Below are positions 1 through 9,200 of a stretch of DNA of 64,000 nt, one piece after another. How positions within the stretch are numbered: position 1 is the first letter of the stretch; every line of letters starts with the position of its first letter. A model generated the notes under the pieces. That model was not told where the DNA came from. It ran no database searches and saw only the letters and a program-made list of their open reading frames with translations. The DNA comes from Acidobacteriota bacterium (GTDB lineage Bacteria; Acidobacteriota; Blastocatellia; Pyrinomonadales; Pyrinomonadaceae). The translations under genes and the position numbers were made by a program. The DNA lies in the NCBI GenBank assembly GCA_019639195.1, contig JAHBSI010000002.1:496001-560000 (forward strand), written 5' to 3'.

Positions 1-92
1 ATTATAATCAAACGGAACTCTAAAAACTCAAGGATATGATCCGACATCGTGCATCATATTCTTCATCGTACACAGTGTCAACAGCGGATCGT

Positions 93-147
93 GTCAATGA
101 CTATTTTGTATTTAATAACAGATGGAACATTTGCTGCACGCTTAACG
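93..147. repeat. right-end remnant of the ISNCY-like element
   Basis: About 50 bases here are nearly identical to 12924-12977, the right end of the deleted ISNCY-like element. Both copies share the run TATTTTGTATTTAATAACAG and then a version of the terminal motif GGACATTTGTTGC (here GGAACATTTGCTGC). The rest of this copy is either left of the window or lost. It shows that the element was present at least twice in this accessory region. Confidence 0.6.
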
Positions 148-840
148 AATTGATTCAGTTTGTCTTTTTATAAAAAACGAAGAAGCGATACAATAGATTA
201 GACACACATACGCCACTCCTCCAGATCAAGATAGCTTTGCTCATTGTTGCAGGAAACTGCGTAATGGCATTCGGGTAAGCACTTCAACGGTAAACACAGC
301 GATTTTATATCGAGGCTTCCTCCCCTAGGAAAGCCATCCCGGACAAAATACTTCGTTAGAAGTACCCGTGGCGATCGGTGTCGATTCTTATCAACACCTG
401 GGGACAGTTTAGATCTCGCGGACTCTATATAGCCGCGAGGTATATAAAATATAGACGCAGATCTGAATAAAAAATATAAAGTTATCGCTAGTCGCTTGTT
501 CCTGCTCCAAGTCGCGGTTACTCGAGTAAAAGACTCGGCATCTTCGCCCCAACGCATATTTCAGAAAATCGACGTCCCTGGTATGGCTTTCGGCTGTCTC
601 ATTTCACCCCACTCACACCATCGCCGCAAATTAAAAGAGATGACTTGATAGACCGCCCACAACGGCTGGTTGTACTTACTCGAAAAACCTATGACTTATC
701 TATGATTTATGAGAATGGTAACAGGATTGTCAGCATTCTCGTTTTTTGGTAAGGTTTTACACGGTGCGAGTGAGCTGCAGCGATCGACCTATCCCATATA
801 TAATCGTCTTTTAGCGAGTCGGATCAATACGCGATCAGCA
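148..840. other. gene-poor stretch, no supported gene
   Basis: About 700 bases between the IS remnant and the 3' end of the patatin-like gene. A 119-codon open frame on the minus strand (198-557) has no recognisable motif, no good ribosome site and unconvincing residue composition. I see no RNA gene or clear repeat in the stretch. It is probably decayed mobile DNA. Confidence 0.4.
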
Positions 841-2787
841 CTAAATTTGCGCGCGAGGACGCATCGAAGGGCGCGGCCGTGGCGAATTCTTAGCCGCCGT
901 TCCGGCGGCATGCCACAGCTGTTTGATCTCTCGCATCTTTGCAATCGTCTTGATCGCTGCGTCAAGTTGAGACTTACTCGGATCGTAACTCAGCTTTTTA
1001 TATTTACCGGTCGTGTCTACAAGGAGTCCGTTTAGCCACGCTTCATAGCTTTGATCACCGTTTTCGGGATGATCACAGCCGGTAAGTGCCTCATCGATCA
1101 TCTTTTCAAAAGCGGCAAACATCGCGCGAACTCGTATCCAGCGATGATTCTCCCAAGTCATCTTTTGATGACTTGATGGAACGTCGAAGTGCTCCAACAG
1201 TCTTTCTGCGCATTTAATTCCTTGGTTGCCAAGAAACTCTATACGCTCCTGTGGCATATCTAGATTCAGTCCTCCTTGCTCGGATGTTAAAGGGATGCGT
1301 ACGATCCGGTCACGGTATCCCGGCAGCCGGCTTTGAGTCGCATCGTTCCAATTCTGCATCGAGGATATGAGTGTTCCGGCGAAACCCAACAACTTGCCTA
1401 AACTGCCTTTCTCGCTCGGAATTTCACTTTCATCGGCTTCCACATTTAGATCGAACCGGTTCCACCGATCTGTAAGCTCGAAGTAATTGTAATCATCCAT
1501 ATTGGGAGCAAGGCCGTCTTCGGACGTGCCGTTTGGCTTTGCGGTCAGGTCAATACTGAATGTCGGACGACGCGGGAGGGGCGAATCAAAAAAATGGAGA
1601 GGAAAATTGCTGCACGCGCCACCGTCCGTGAACCAGCAGCGCTCCAGCCTTTGATATTTCTTGTCTCTTGTCCGATCGATCGCGTGAAGCGGAATGACGC
1701 TGAGCAATACAGGGAAACTTAGACTCATACGTGTCGCAACTACGACCGGAAGATCCTCGGGATCAGGGAGAGGATAATAACCTGCCTTCGCCCTCTCGGC
1801 TCGCTCAAGCGCCCTTTCACCGTTAGGGTCTGAATCAGGCCCGATCTTTCGTGGGTTATCGAGCATCCAGTCAACGACCGTCTTGGGAAAAAGGACCTCG
1901 AATTCGTCTTTTCGAAAATAGAAGAGATGATTTTCCTTAAGGTCATCATCGTATCGAAACGGCAAACGGTATGGGCGGCCATGAGTTAAATTCGTCGTCA
2001 TCATCTCAAGATTTATCTCACGGACGGCCCCCTGATTCGTATTTCCTTTCGGATTCCACAAGTCTCCAAAAGTGAGCGGCTTGTCACTTTCGATCCGTGC
2101 GGTCTTATTTAAGTATCCTGTCAGCCACACAGTCAGCGGTTCCACGATGGCTTTTTTGCCCGATTTGGCATCTAACATTCCATTGCAAAGCCCGAAGTTA
2201 TTGGCGGGAAGAGACGTTACAAACTCGTATAGCAAAGACAGGGTCACGGCAACGAATCCCCCAAAGAGTCCAAGAAGAATCCCGACGACAGTCCATATCC
2301 ACATGATCGCGGGTATTGCTGATGAATAAAAACTGAATAGAGCCAAAGCGATACCCGGCAACATGCCAAGAATTGGGGCAAGAAAATATTGTCGGTAAGC
2401 TCTCGATACAGTGACAAAGCTCTTTTTGGCGATCGACTTATCGCCGAGCAGGCCGGTTAACACTCTGAAAACTCGTTTTGTGCCGGAATTCGGAGCGAAT
2501 AATGAAAAGAGCATCGTTTCCGATGACCCATTGGGTTTCGCTGAAAGATCATCTCCGAGCGTATTGATGTCGTTGAAACCATCGCTGCTTCCGGTCCGAA
2601 CACGATGATATTCAGCGGCCGCTGCCGCTGCAGCTGCAATTGCCCCGGCCGAGGTGCCGCCGATATTCTTGAACGTAAATCGCCCCGCGATCTTTGCTAT
2701 TGCCTTTGGATAAACGACTCCACTCGTAATTCCACCTTTCATCACGATGTCGCATGTTCGTCGCTGTCGTAGTTGTTGTTTTTCCAT
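841..2787 (-). CDS. patatin-like phospholipase with internal membrane segments
   Basis: Predicted serine acyl hydrolase acting on membrane lipids. The N-terminus carries the patatin glycine-rich loop (MKGGITSG, about residues 16-23) and the nucleophile elbow GTSAG with Ser46. The second dyad residue is Asp388 in TDGGACSNFP. About 250 residues longer than minimal patatins, it has two hydrophobic segments at roughly 135-158 and 160-188, so the enzyme is probably anchored in the inner membrane. The start is the only one that keeps the patatin loop and is followed directly by it. It lies beside mobile DNA. Patatins serve as effectors in some anti-phage systems (established for CBASS), but no cyclase gene is visible here, so that role is only a possibility. 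Confidence 0.88.
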   Translation of the reverse strand: MEKQQLRQRRTCDIVMKGGITSGVVYPKAIAKIAGRFTFKNIGGTSAGAIAAAAAAAAEYHRVRTGSSDGFNDINTLGDDLSAKPNGSSETMLFSLFAPNSGTKRVFRVLTGLLGDKSIAKKSFVTVSRAYRQYFLAPILGMLPGIALALFSFYSSAIPAIMWIWTVVGILLGLFGGFVAVTLSLLYEFVTSLPANNFGLCNGMLDAKSGKKAIVEPLTVWLTGYLNKTARIESDKPLTFGDLWNPKGNTNQGAVREINLEMMTTNLTHGRPYRLPFRYDDDLKENHLFYFRKDEFEVLFPKTVVDWMLDNPRKIGPDSDPNGERALERAERAKAGYYPLPDPEDLPVVVATRMSLSFPVLLSVIPLHAIDRTRDKKYQRLERCWFTDGGACSNFPLHFFDSPLPRRPTFSIDLTAKPNGTSEDGLAPNMDDYNYFELTDRWNRFDLNVEADESEIPSEKGSLGKLLGFAGTLISSMQNWNDATQSRLPGYRDRIVRIPLTSEQGGLNLDMPQERIEFLGNQGIKCAERLLEHFDVPSSHQKMTWENHRWIRVRAMFAAFEKMIDEALTGCDHPENGDQSYEAWLNGLLVDTTGKYKKLSYDPSKSQLDAAIKTIAKMREIKQLWHAAGTAAKNSPRPRPSMRPRAQI

Positions 2788-2825
2788 GATGCGGGTTAGT
2801 GTACACGAATTTCAGAAAAAGAAGA

Positions 2826-3083
2826 TCAAATAATTGTTTTATCAAACAAAAACTGAAAGTTCTTTTTGGCAGAATCCACCGCCATAAACGCTTTCTCTAT
2901 GTCTCCGCCGCAGCATATCCACAACAGATTCTCAAGTTCCACACCGGAAGCCGAGGTTCCCGAAACCTCAATCAGCGACCCGGGAGTAAAGGCAAGCCCT
3001 AGGAACTCAAGGACTACTTCATTGAAATGTCTTTGCTCTTCCTGAAGTCGGGAGGCCGACTTGACGAGACCCAAAAGGGCCAT
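2826..3083 (-). CDS. small hypothetical ORF upstream of the patatin-like gene
   Basis: An 85-codon frame ending 38 bases before the patatin-like start, on the same strand. It has no signal peptide or membrane segment and I recognise no motif. The protein is mildly acidic, with Leu and Val well represented. It could be a real short gene co-transcribed with the phospholipase, or the 3' end of something decayed, because the sequence just upstream (3084-3350) is a broken response-regulator fragment. Confidence 0.3.
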   Translation of the reverse strand: MALLGLVKSASRLQEEQRHFNEVVLEFLGLAFTPGSLIEVSGTSASGVELENLLWICCGGDIEKAFMAVDSAKKNFQFLFDKTII

Positions 3084-3167
3084 TTCGATATGATTATCCT
3101 CGCGCTGGACTTAGGAGCATATCGAAGCAACGAAACGGCGTCAAAAGCACGAAAATTTTTTATTGCG

Positions 3168-3350
3168 TCAATGCCGTAATTCAGAACGAAGGATTGGCAA
3201 CGTCCGGCCTTCTCTAGAATATGCATTCAAAGCTTCTGTTCCGTCGGAACACTCAATGAAGTTGTTCGCCAGGTTTCCGATAAAACTGATTATCAGCCTG
3301 CGAACCTCGTCATTGTCGTCAACGATCATTACCCTCACGGTTTTAAGCAA
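3168..3350 (-). pseudogene. truncated response-regulator receiver fragment
   Basis: The first 42 or so residues look like the start of a receiver domain: VRVMIVDDNDEVRR gives strand 1 with the acidic pair, and ECSDGTEALNAY is the usual helix 2 region. The frame then leaves the family and stops before the phospho-acceptor aspartate. A neighbouring frame briefly reads RPDV, as receivers do at this point, so a frameshift probably destroyed the gene. It is too short to work as a receiver. Confidence 0.6.
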
Positions 3351-3450
3351 GTACCGTACAGGCCGATCTATCCGATTTTCGCTAGAACCTCGCGTCTGAC
3401 CGTGAACCTGTCGGATGTCGATTCAGAACATCATGTGCCACATGCATCTC

Positions 3451-3783
3451 TCATAGATCCGTTTTCGGCATGCCATCCAGCGGTATCGGCGGACTGTCCG
3501 CGGCGGTTCCCGTCGCCAAGACGTTCGTTCTGTTACCATAATGGTCATAAATGGTATGAAAAGTACGGGTGCGTGGAGGGTGAGAGCGGTGCGGGTGTTG
3601 CGTAGGCGAATAAGTAGGAATAAACTGCTCGGTAAGCTGGGCAACAGGATGCGCCGCGACGCCAGTCCCGCTTCCCACGGGTAGACCGTGAGGGCGGGTA
3701 TCGCTGCGGGTCTTCTCGACTATACATATAGGCCATCGCGGATGCGAAGAGCCTGCTGTCGTAAATGAGAGTCCTAGCCGCAC
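3451..3783 (-). pseudogene. RHS gene remnant, part 1 (left of IS110)
   Basis: Bases 3463-3554 align with 7723-7814 inside the large RHS gene. Both encode YGNRTNV followed by ATGTAADS and IPLDG on the minus strand, with scattered substitutions. Further left the frame stops soon after IPLDGMP. Between 3555 and 3783 the frame stays open but the residues no longer resemble RHS. With the second fragment at 5517-5590, this is a decayed RHS paralogue interrupted by the IS110-family element. Confidence 0.75.
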
Positions 3784-3935
3784 GCGCCCACTTGGGTCAA
3801 GATAGTCCTGTTCTCTGAACTGTAAAGAGGAAGATCTTCCATCTATATCCGGAACCCGGATGAATAGTTGTCGCCCGCTGCCAGCGGTCTGCCCGGCTTG
3901 ATACGAATGCTTATTTTATAAGGAGGCAGAGGACA
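3784..3935 (+). ncRNA. candidate IS110 bridge RNA region (left-end noncoding)
   Basis: The 150 bases before the transposase contain two compact hairpins: ATCCGG-AAC-CCGGAT near 3847-3861 and CCGCT-GCC-AGCGG near 3877-3889. IS110-group elements encode a structured bridge RNA in the noncoding left end, upstream of the recombinase; this is established for IS621-like members. The exact element end and the target- and donor-binding loops were not determined. A strong ribosome site AGGAGG (3921-3926) follows. Confidence 0.4.
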
Positions 3936-5411
3936 ATGCGTTTCTTTTCAAAAACAACAAGAGCGACGGCCGGCCCACGTTGGTTCGGGATCGATCTGGC
4001 GAAGCGTGAATCGCAAGTTTCGGTGCTCGACGCCGAGGGCATACAGGTCGAGACCAAACGCTTTGCGACCACTCGGGAGAACTTTCTTTCAATTGCCGGC
4101 GAACTTCGCGAGGGCGACACGGTCGCTCTCGAAGTGACCACCAACTCAACGTCGATCGCGAGGCTCCTGCGTGGCAACTCGAAGGCGAGGATGATCGTCT
4201 CCAACCCGATCAAGACAAAGACGATCGCCCAGGCAAAGATCAAGACCGACAAGATCGACGCACGTGTTCTGGCTGAGCTAGCCCGCGTCGGATATCTCCC
4301 CGAGGTCTGGCTTCCTGATGAGGACACCGAAGCGTTGCGTCAGTTCATTACGGACCGAGTGTCTTTGGTCAGGCGACGGACCGAATGCAAGAACACCATC
4401 CACTCCGTGCTTCATCGCAACATGGTGCACCAGGAGCGAAGCGACCTTTTTGGAACTTCGGGACGACGCTGGCTCGAGAACATTGTTCGGGGTGAAGGCA
4501 TCAAGACACCGGTTCCTGAACTCGACCGGATGAGGATCGGCTCGCTTCTCAACGAGATCGACCGCATTGACGCGCTTGTTGCCGATCTCGAATCGGTGAT
4601 CGCATCCTATGTCGCATTACGCCCACATCTCAAAGAACAGATGGACCGGCTGCTTTCGATCACGGGTGTCAGTCTGGTGGTCGCTTCGAGTCTCATCGGC
4701 ACGATCGGAGATATCGACAGGTTCCCGGATAAAAAGAAGCTCGCCGCCTACTTCGGTGTCGTGCCTTCGACTTATCAGTCAGGAAACACTTCACGCAACG
4801 GACGGATCACAAAGCAAGGACGAGCCGAGGCCCGTTGGCTGATCATCGAAGCGGCTGAGATACTTCGCCGTTCTCCGGGACCGATGCGGGCTCTCTACTC
4901 CCGCATCCAGCGAAAGCGGAACCATAACGTAGCGGTCGTGGCCGTTGCTCGCAAACTTGTCGAACTCGTCCATCATCTTTTGTCGAACAAAGAAGATTAC
5001 GTCTACAAGCTTCCGCGGCTCACAATGGAAAAACGATCTCGCTGGCGCTTTCTCGCAAAGAAGAAACTCGGCATCGAGATCAAGGGCGCTGCCGCAAGGC
5101 GATCCGGGCGTTCCGCTCTCTACGGAACTGGCATCGATGTCCAGGGACGCAAGCTCAAATCGCAGATCGCCAAGCAGGCAGCCGCCGATGCCGAACGTCT
5201 CTATGCCGCGATCGTCGACCAGCGAAAGCGACATCTGGACGATCCTTCCTCACCGCTCATTCCATCCACGGATCTCGTCTTCGACCCGACAAGCCCGAAC
5301 GAAACCGACTGGGAACGCATCCTCTCCCAACACACCGAACGCCTGATCCTGCGATTCCAAAAACGTGATGCTAAACACTCCAAGTCCACCCCACGGCCTG
5401 ATATAGCATGA
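3936..5411 (+). CDS. IS110 family transposase (DEDD recombinase)
   Basis: Bridge-RNA-guided DNA recombinase of the IS110 family. The N-terminal RuvC-like DEDD domain shows GIDLAK with Asp20, ALEVTT with Glu66, and KTDKIDARVLAEL with Asp105 and Asp108. The C-terminal Tnp_20 domain is present, with LLSITGV, the GDIDRF segment, AYFGVVPS and the SGNTSRNGRITKQG stretch that holds the family's catalytic serine. At 491 residues it is slightly long for the family, with a basic tail that may be element-specific. The start is fixed by AGGAGG ten bases upstream. No frameshift is visible, so the copy may be active. It has inserted into a decayed RHS gene. Confidence 0.93.
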   Translation: MRFFSKTTRATAGPRWFGIDLAKRESQVSVLDAEGIQVETKRFATTRENFLSIAGELREGDTVALEVTTNSTSIARLLRGNSKARMIVSNPIKTKTIAQAKIKTDKIDARVLAELARVGYLPEVWLPDEDTEALRQFITDRVSLVRRRTECKNTIHSVLHRNMVHQERSDLFGTSGRRWLENIVRGEGIKTPVPELDRMRIGSLLNEIDRIDALVADLESVIASYVALRPHLKEQMDRLLSITGVSLVVASSLIGTIGDIDRFPDKKKLAAYFGVVPSTYQSGNTSRNGRITKQGRAEARWLIIEAAEILRRSPGPMRALYSRIQRKRNHNVAVVAVARKLVELVHHLLSNKEDYVYKLPRLTMEKRSRWRFLAKKKLGIEIKGAAARRSGRSALYGTGIDVQGRKLKSQIAKQAAADAERLYAAIVDQRKRHLDDPSSPLIPSTDLVFDPTSPNETDWERILSQHTERLILRFQKRDAKHSKSTPRPDIA

Positions 5412-5516
5412 GGAAGAAATCCGTCAATAAGGGGGGCATATTCTTGTCGTTGTCTTTTCCCGTTTCACTAACTTGTCAAATAACAATACTTATGTGAGTT
5501 GACCTTTTCATGAATA

Positions 5517-5590
5517 TCAAGCGAATCGTAAAGATAACTCGTCGTCATCGGATAGCTCGTCCGGTAATCCACCGTCTGCTTGTACTCGCT
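5517..5590 (-). pseudogene. RHS gene remnant, part 2 (right of IS110)
   Basis: These 74 bases match 8272-8345 of the intact RHS gene with only a few changes; they encode the TVDYRTSYPMT region on the minus strand. The order and orientation relative to the left fragment (3463-3554) are the same as in the intact gene. The 458 bases that should separate them are missing or unrecognisable, and the IS110 element sits in their place. Confidence 0.75.
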
Positions 5591-5637
5591 AGATCGAGTA
5601 GCGTCGTGGATCCTTTCATAAAAGTATTCTCTCAGAT

Positions 5638-6207
5638 TTAATCGGGGCTATCACATCTAAAGCCACTGGGGTCTAAAGTAATTAGAACTTTATCCTTTTT
5701 ACACTTAAATCTTTCCTTATTTTTTTCTGTTGCCATTATACTGAGGTCAGTTACTGCTTTTTTCAATTTCAAATATGTAAATTGAATATCTTTCTCTTTG
5801 TTAAAATATATTATTTGACCTCCAACATCTCCATACGGGCAAGCGGTAAAATCTTTATTGTCTAAAAATATATCTTTAGGCTTTAATTTTAGGTCTTCCT
5901 CAAACGTAAAGAAAACTTCCTCAACGATCCACATGCGTTCTTTTTCCGGTTTGTGGGTTGGATTACAATCTCTGAAATAATCAATGCTGACCTCTATATT
6001 ATTGCTAATTGTGTACGTTATGCTTAGATGATCGTTTCTTCCTTTAATAGCGTCATGTCCTTCACCATAAACTTTCGTTACGTCCTCCAATGTCGAAAGA
6101 TACGGTGTTATTTTTAAATATTCTCCACGAATAATTCTTTTCTGACCTGATATGCTAAAACTCAGAATGATAAAGAATGAAATTGCAAACAATATGTTTC
6201 TTAGCAC
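5638..6207 (-). CDS. secreted hypothetical protein following the RHS gene
   Basis: The 189-residue product starts with a signal peptide (hydrophobic residues about 4-18, then SISGQ), so it is probably exported. I recognise no catalytic motif; the rest is mixed alpha/beta with several cysteines, for example near CPYGD and the C-terminal FRCDSPD. The gene begins only 14 bases after the RHS stop and is markedly A+T-rich, like the RHS tip and unlike the RHS body. By analogy with polymorphic toxin loci, where a cognate immunity gene follows the toxin tip, it may neutralise the RHS C-terminus. That role is inferred from position only. Confidence 0.75.
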   Translation of the reverse strand: MLRNILFAISFFIILSFSISGQKRIIRGEYLKITPYLSTLEDVTKVYGEGHDAIKGRNDHLSITYTISNNIEVSIDYFRDCNPTHKPEKERMWIVEEVFFTFEEDLKLKPKDIFLDNKDFTACPYGDVGGQIIYFNKEKDIQFTYLKLKKAVTDLSIMATEKNKERFKCKKDKVLITLDPSGFRCDSPD

Positions 6208-6221
6208 TTAGCTTGCCTCCC

Positions 6222-9200
6222 CTATGGATTCGTCAATTCTGAATCACTTTTTCCACATGCTGCCGACAAGATAGCGTGTTCATACAGTTTTCCGTTATTA
6301 GATTCTATCATTATGTCAACCTTACTTTTTACTGTCGGGTCCAAGTTCCCGCTATCGTAAAGTTTTTTACTAGCTTTACGTAAGTCACTATCAGTAAAAA
6401 CTTGATGTATGGTTTCCTGTAAAGTTATCAGAGCGAATCTCTGCTGTGCAGCTATCAATCCTCGTGGGTCGTTATTATAGTCTCCCAGTTCAACATGTCC
6501 GCCTGTATTCGTTCCCTCCGCAGTCCGTTTCGGATTTATATTTACACTTTTAAGGGAGTTGTACATAGTTTCGATTAAAGACTCGCCATTTTTAGACTTC
6601 TCTTTCCATTTTTTATATTTCTTGCTTGAAGTCTTCACAAGTTGTTCAAATACTTCGCCGCACTTCCTATAACCCGCTAGAGCAAGAAGTAATTCCTTCA
6701 AGTTTTCTGGGACCCCTTTACCAAGTTTTGGTCCCAATAAATTGTAGATGATGTATTGACTCAGCGAGCCAACGCCAAAACTGATCGGATAGGGAAGGTT
6801 TGGGTTCCAAGACGGAGTAAGCAAAGGATTAGGATTTAACCCAAGTTGACGAAGTATATCCGGCACAACGCTTCTGATCGCAACGCCAAAATTCATTCCT
6901 GAGGCAACATATGACACCACAAACCGCACGGCGATTCGTCGGGCAGTTCCCGATCTGAATATGCTCATTATTAGGTGGCCAAGCCACCTAAAGAAGCTTC
7001 CGAAGAACAGCCCACTCGGGTCAACGTAATTTATTGGATCATTGCCGCAATAATTGTAGAGGTTTAAAGTTTGCGGTGAAATAGTCGAAACAGAAGCCAT
7101 TCTGATCGGATCAATTTGCGTGAAGCGTCCGAGTTTACTGTCATAGGTGCGGTTTAAGGCATAATCCAATCCCGTGGGCGCACTTCGGTCGTAGGAAGTG
7201 AATCGGTTGTTCGTCGAACCGGTTGACTCTGCGTTCAGCGCGGTTCCGAATGGGAGATGAGTTTGTTCATAAGCGGTACCGCCGGCTTGGTTGGTAATCA
7301 ATCGTGTTCCGAGCCTATCCGGGTGATTGAATTCTATATATTCTCCGCCGGAGCCGTTCGGGGTCACTGTCGCAAGCTGTGTGTCTCCGAAATACGTATA
7401 GCTCTTTGTCCAAGTCGGGACGGTCGAGGTGTATTCGGTGTATTCGGCCATCGTCGTGCCGCCTACCGAGGCGAAGATCTTAAGTTGACCATTAACCAAG
7501 TCATGATCCATGAGTTTTGCATTGGTCGAACCGTAAAAGAACCCCTGAAGATCGGTTGGAGTGGTGCCGTCCTGTTTTACAGCCTGAAGCCGGTTCGCCG
7601 CGTCGTATTCATACAACAGCCAATGAACCCCGTCCGCCGCCAGCGAGCGTGTCTGATTCCCCGCCGCGTCGTACTCGTAGCCGGTCGTCGTGATCCGGTT
7701 CGTTGCGTTGTCGTAGGATAAGTTCGGGATGCCGTCCAGCGGTATCGGCGAACTGTCGGCGGCCGTCCCCGTCGCCGCAACGTTCGTTCTGTTGCCGTAA
7801 CGATCGTAAGTGTAGGTCTGCTGCCAAAGCGCGCCCGTCGCTCCGCCCTTCGCCTTTGTCAGCCGTCCGAGCGCATCATACTCATACTCACGGTTCTTGT
7901 CCGTATCGAGATTATTCACGATCTTTGTCAGGGCACCCGTTTTGCCGCTCAATGCCCCGCCGGAACCGTTCTTGGCATAGTCATAGCTCAGATCGAGCAG
8001 CGTCGTCGAACCCTTCACCGCCGTCTGGTTCGTCAGCAATCCGGTCTGCGGGTCGAACGTGTAATTCTCCGTCACCTGATTCGCACCCGTCACGCCGATC
8101 TTCACCGATGTCGTCTGGTCCGAAGCGTTATACACTATGTCCGAAGCCTGCTTCGCCCCGTCATACTTCATTTCGCTCAGCCGGCTCGCCGAATCGTAGC
8201 TGTTCTCGACAACCTTTCGCGGGCTGCCCGCCAGCCCGTACTCCGCCGGATAATGCACCTCCGTCACGCGGTCAAGCGAATCGTAAAGATAATTCACCGT
8301 CATCGGATAGCTCGTCCGGTAATCCACCGTCTGCTTGTATTCGCTCACGCGGCTCTGCCCGTCATACGAATAATCCTCCGTCAAAAATCCGTCCGTCCTG
8401 ATCTTCTTTATCCGGCTCACATCGCCGGTCGTCATATATTCGTAAGTCACGCCCGGTGCCGCGTATATAGTCAGCCCCGGCTGCAGGGTTCCGCTCAGGT
8501 CATAGTACCGGCTCTGTATCCGGTTCAACGGATCGTCGCCTCCGCCGCTTAGTTCATACGAAAAATGCGTCTTGACGCCCCGTGCATCCGTTTTCAGGAT
8601 AAGGTTCGAACGCTCGTCATATTGGAAGGCTTCGCCCCACACTGCCGCCGGATCGCCGATGCCGACAAATGCACCCGCATTGCTGAGCGTTGCGGTCTGT
8701 TCCGCCAGCTTTTGCCGCGTCAGCCTGCCGAGGTCGTCGTATTTGAATTTACGGATCTGCGAGCCTTGCTCCGTTTGGATCAGACGCCCGAGCGTGTCGT
8801 AGGTATATTTTGTAACAAGGTTCCCCGTGTCGGAAACCGTTCCGTCACCGTTCGGGTTCGGCTCAACCACCTCCGCAAGTCGTCCTTGCTGGTCGTAGCG
8901 TCCCCACCGTTCGCGGCCCCAGGCATCGACGATCCGCGTCGTGTTCCCCGGCAGATTTGACGCCGAACTTGGTTTTGTCGATTCGTTATAAAAAGCTTTA
9001 GTTTCGCTCCCGTCCGGTTCGACGACCTTTGAAAGACGTCCCTGCGAATCGTAAAACTTCTCCGACCATTGAATGGTGTCGCCGCTGCGGTACGGCCGCG
9101 ACTGCTTCCACGGCTCCGCGAACTGCGTGTATTTACTTTCGACGATATCGACCACGCCGCCCGGATTATAAGATTCCTCTTTTTTCACAAGGCCGATGCC

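Larger units (their letters stand above)
3784..5516 (+). mobile_element. IS110-family insertion sequence (approximate bounds)
   Basis: The element consists of one recombinase gene with noncoding flanks. Its outer limits are inferred from the host RHS remnant, which is recognisable up to about 3554 on the left and again from 5517 on the right. IS110 elements lack conspicuous terminal inverted repeats and usually make no target duplication, so the true ends cannot be read from this copy alone. Confidence 0.65.

Noticed and set aside
198..557. 119-codon minus-strand open frame
   Set aside because: No ribosome site, no motif and unnatural residue pattern; probably chance in decayed DNA.
841..2787. 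Patatin as a CBASS effector
   Set aside because: No CD-NTase cyclase, Cap2 or Cap3 gene is in the window and the protein is much longer with membrane segments.
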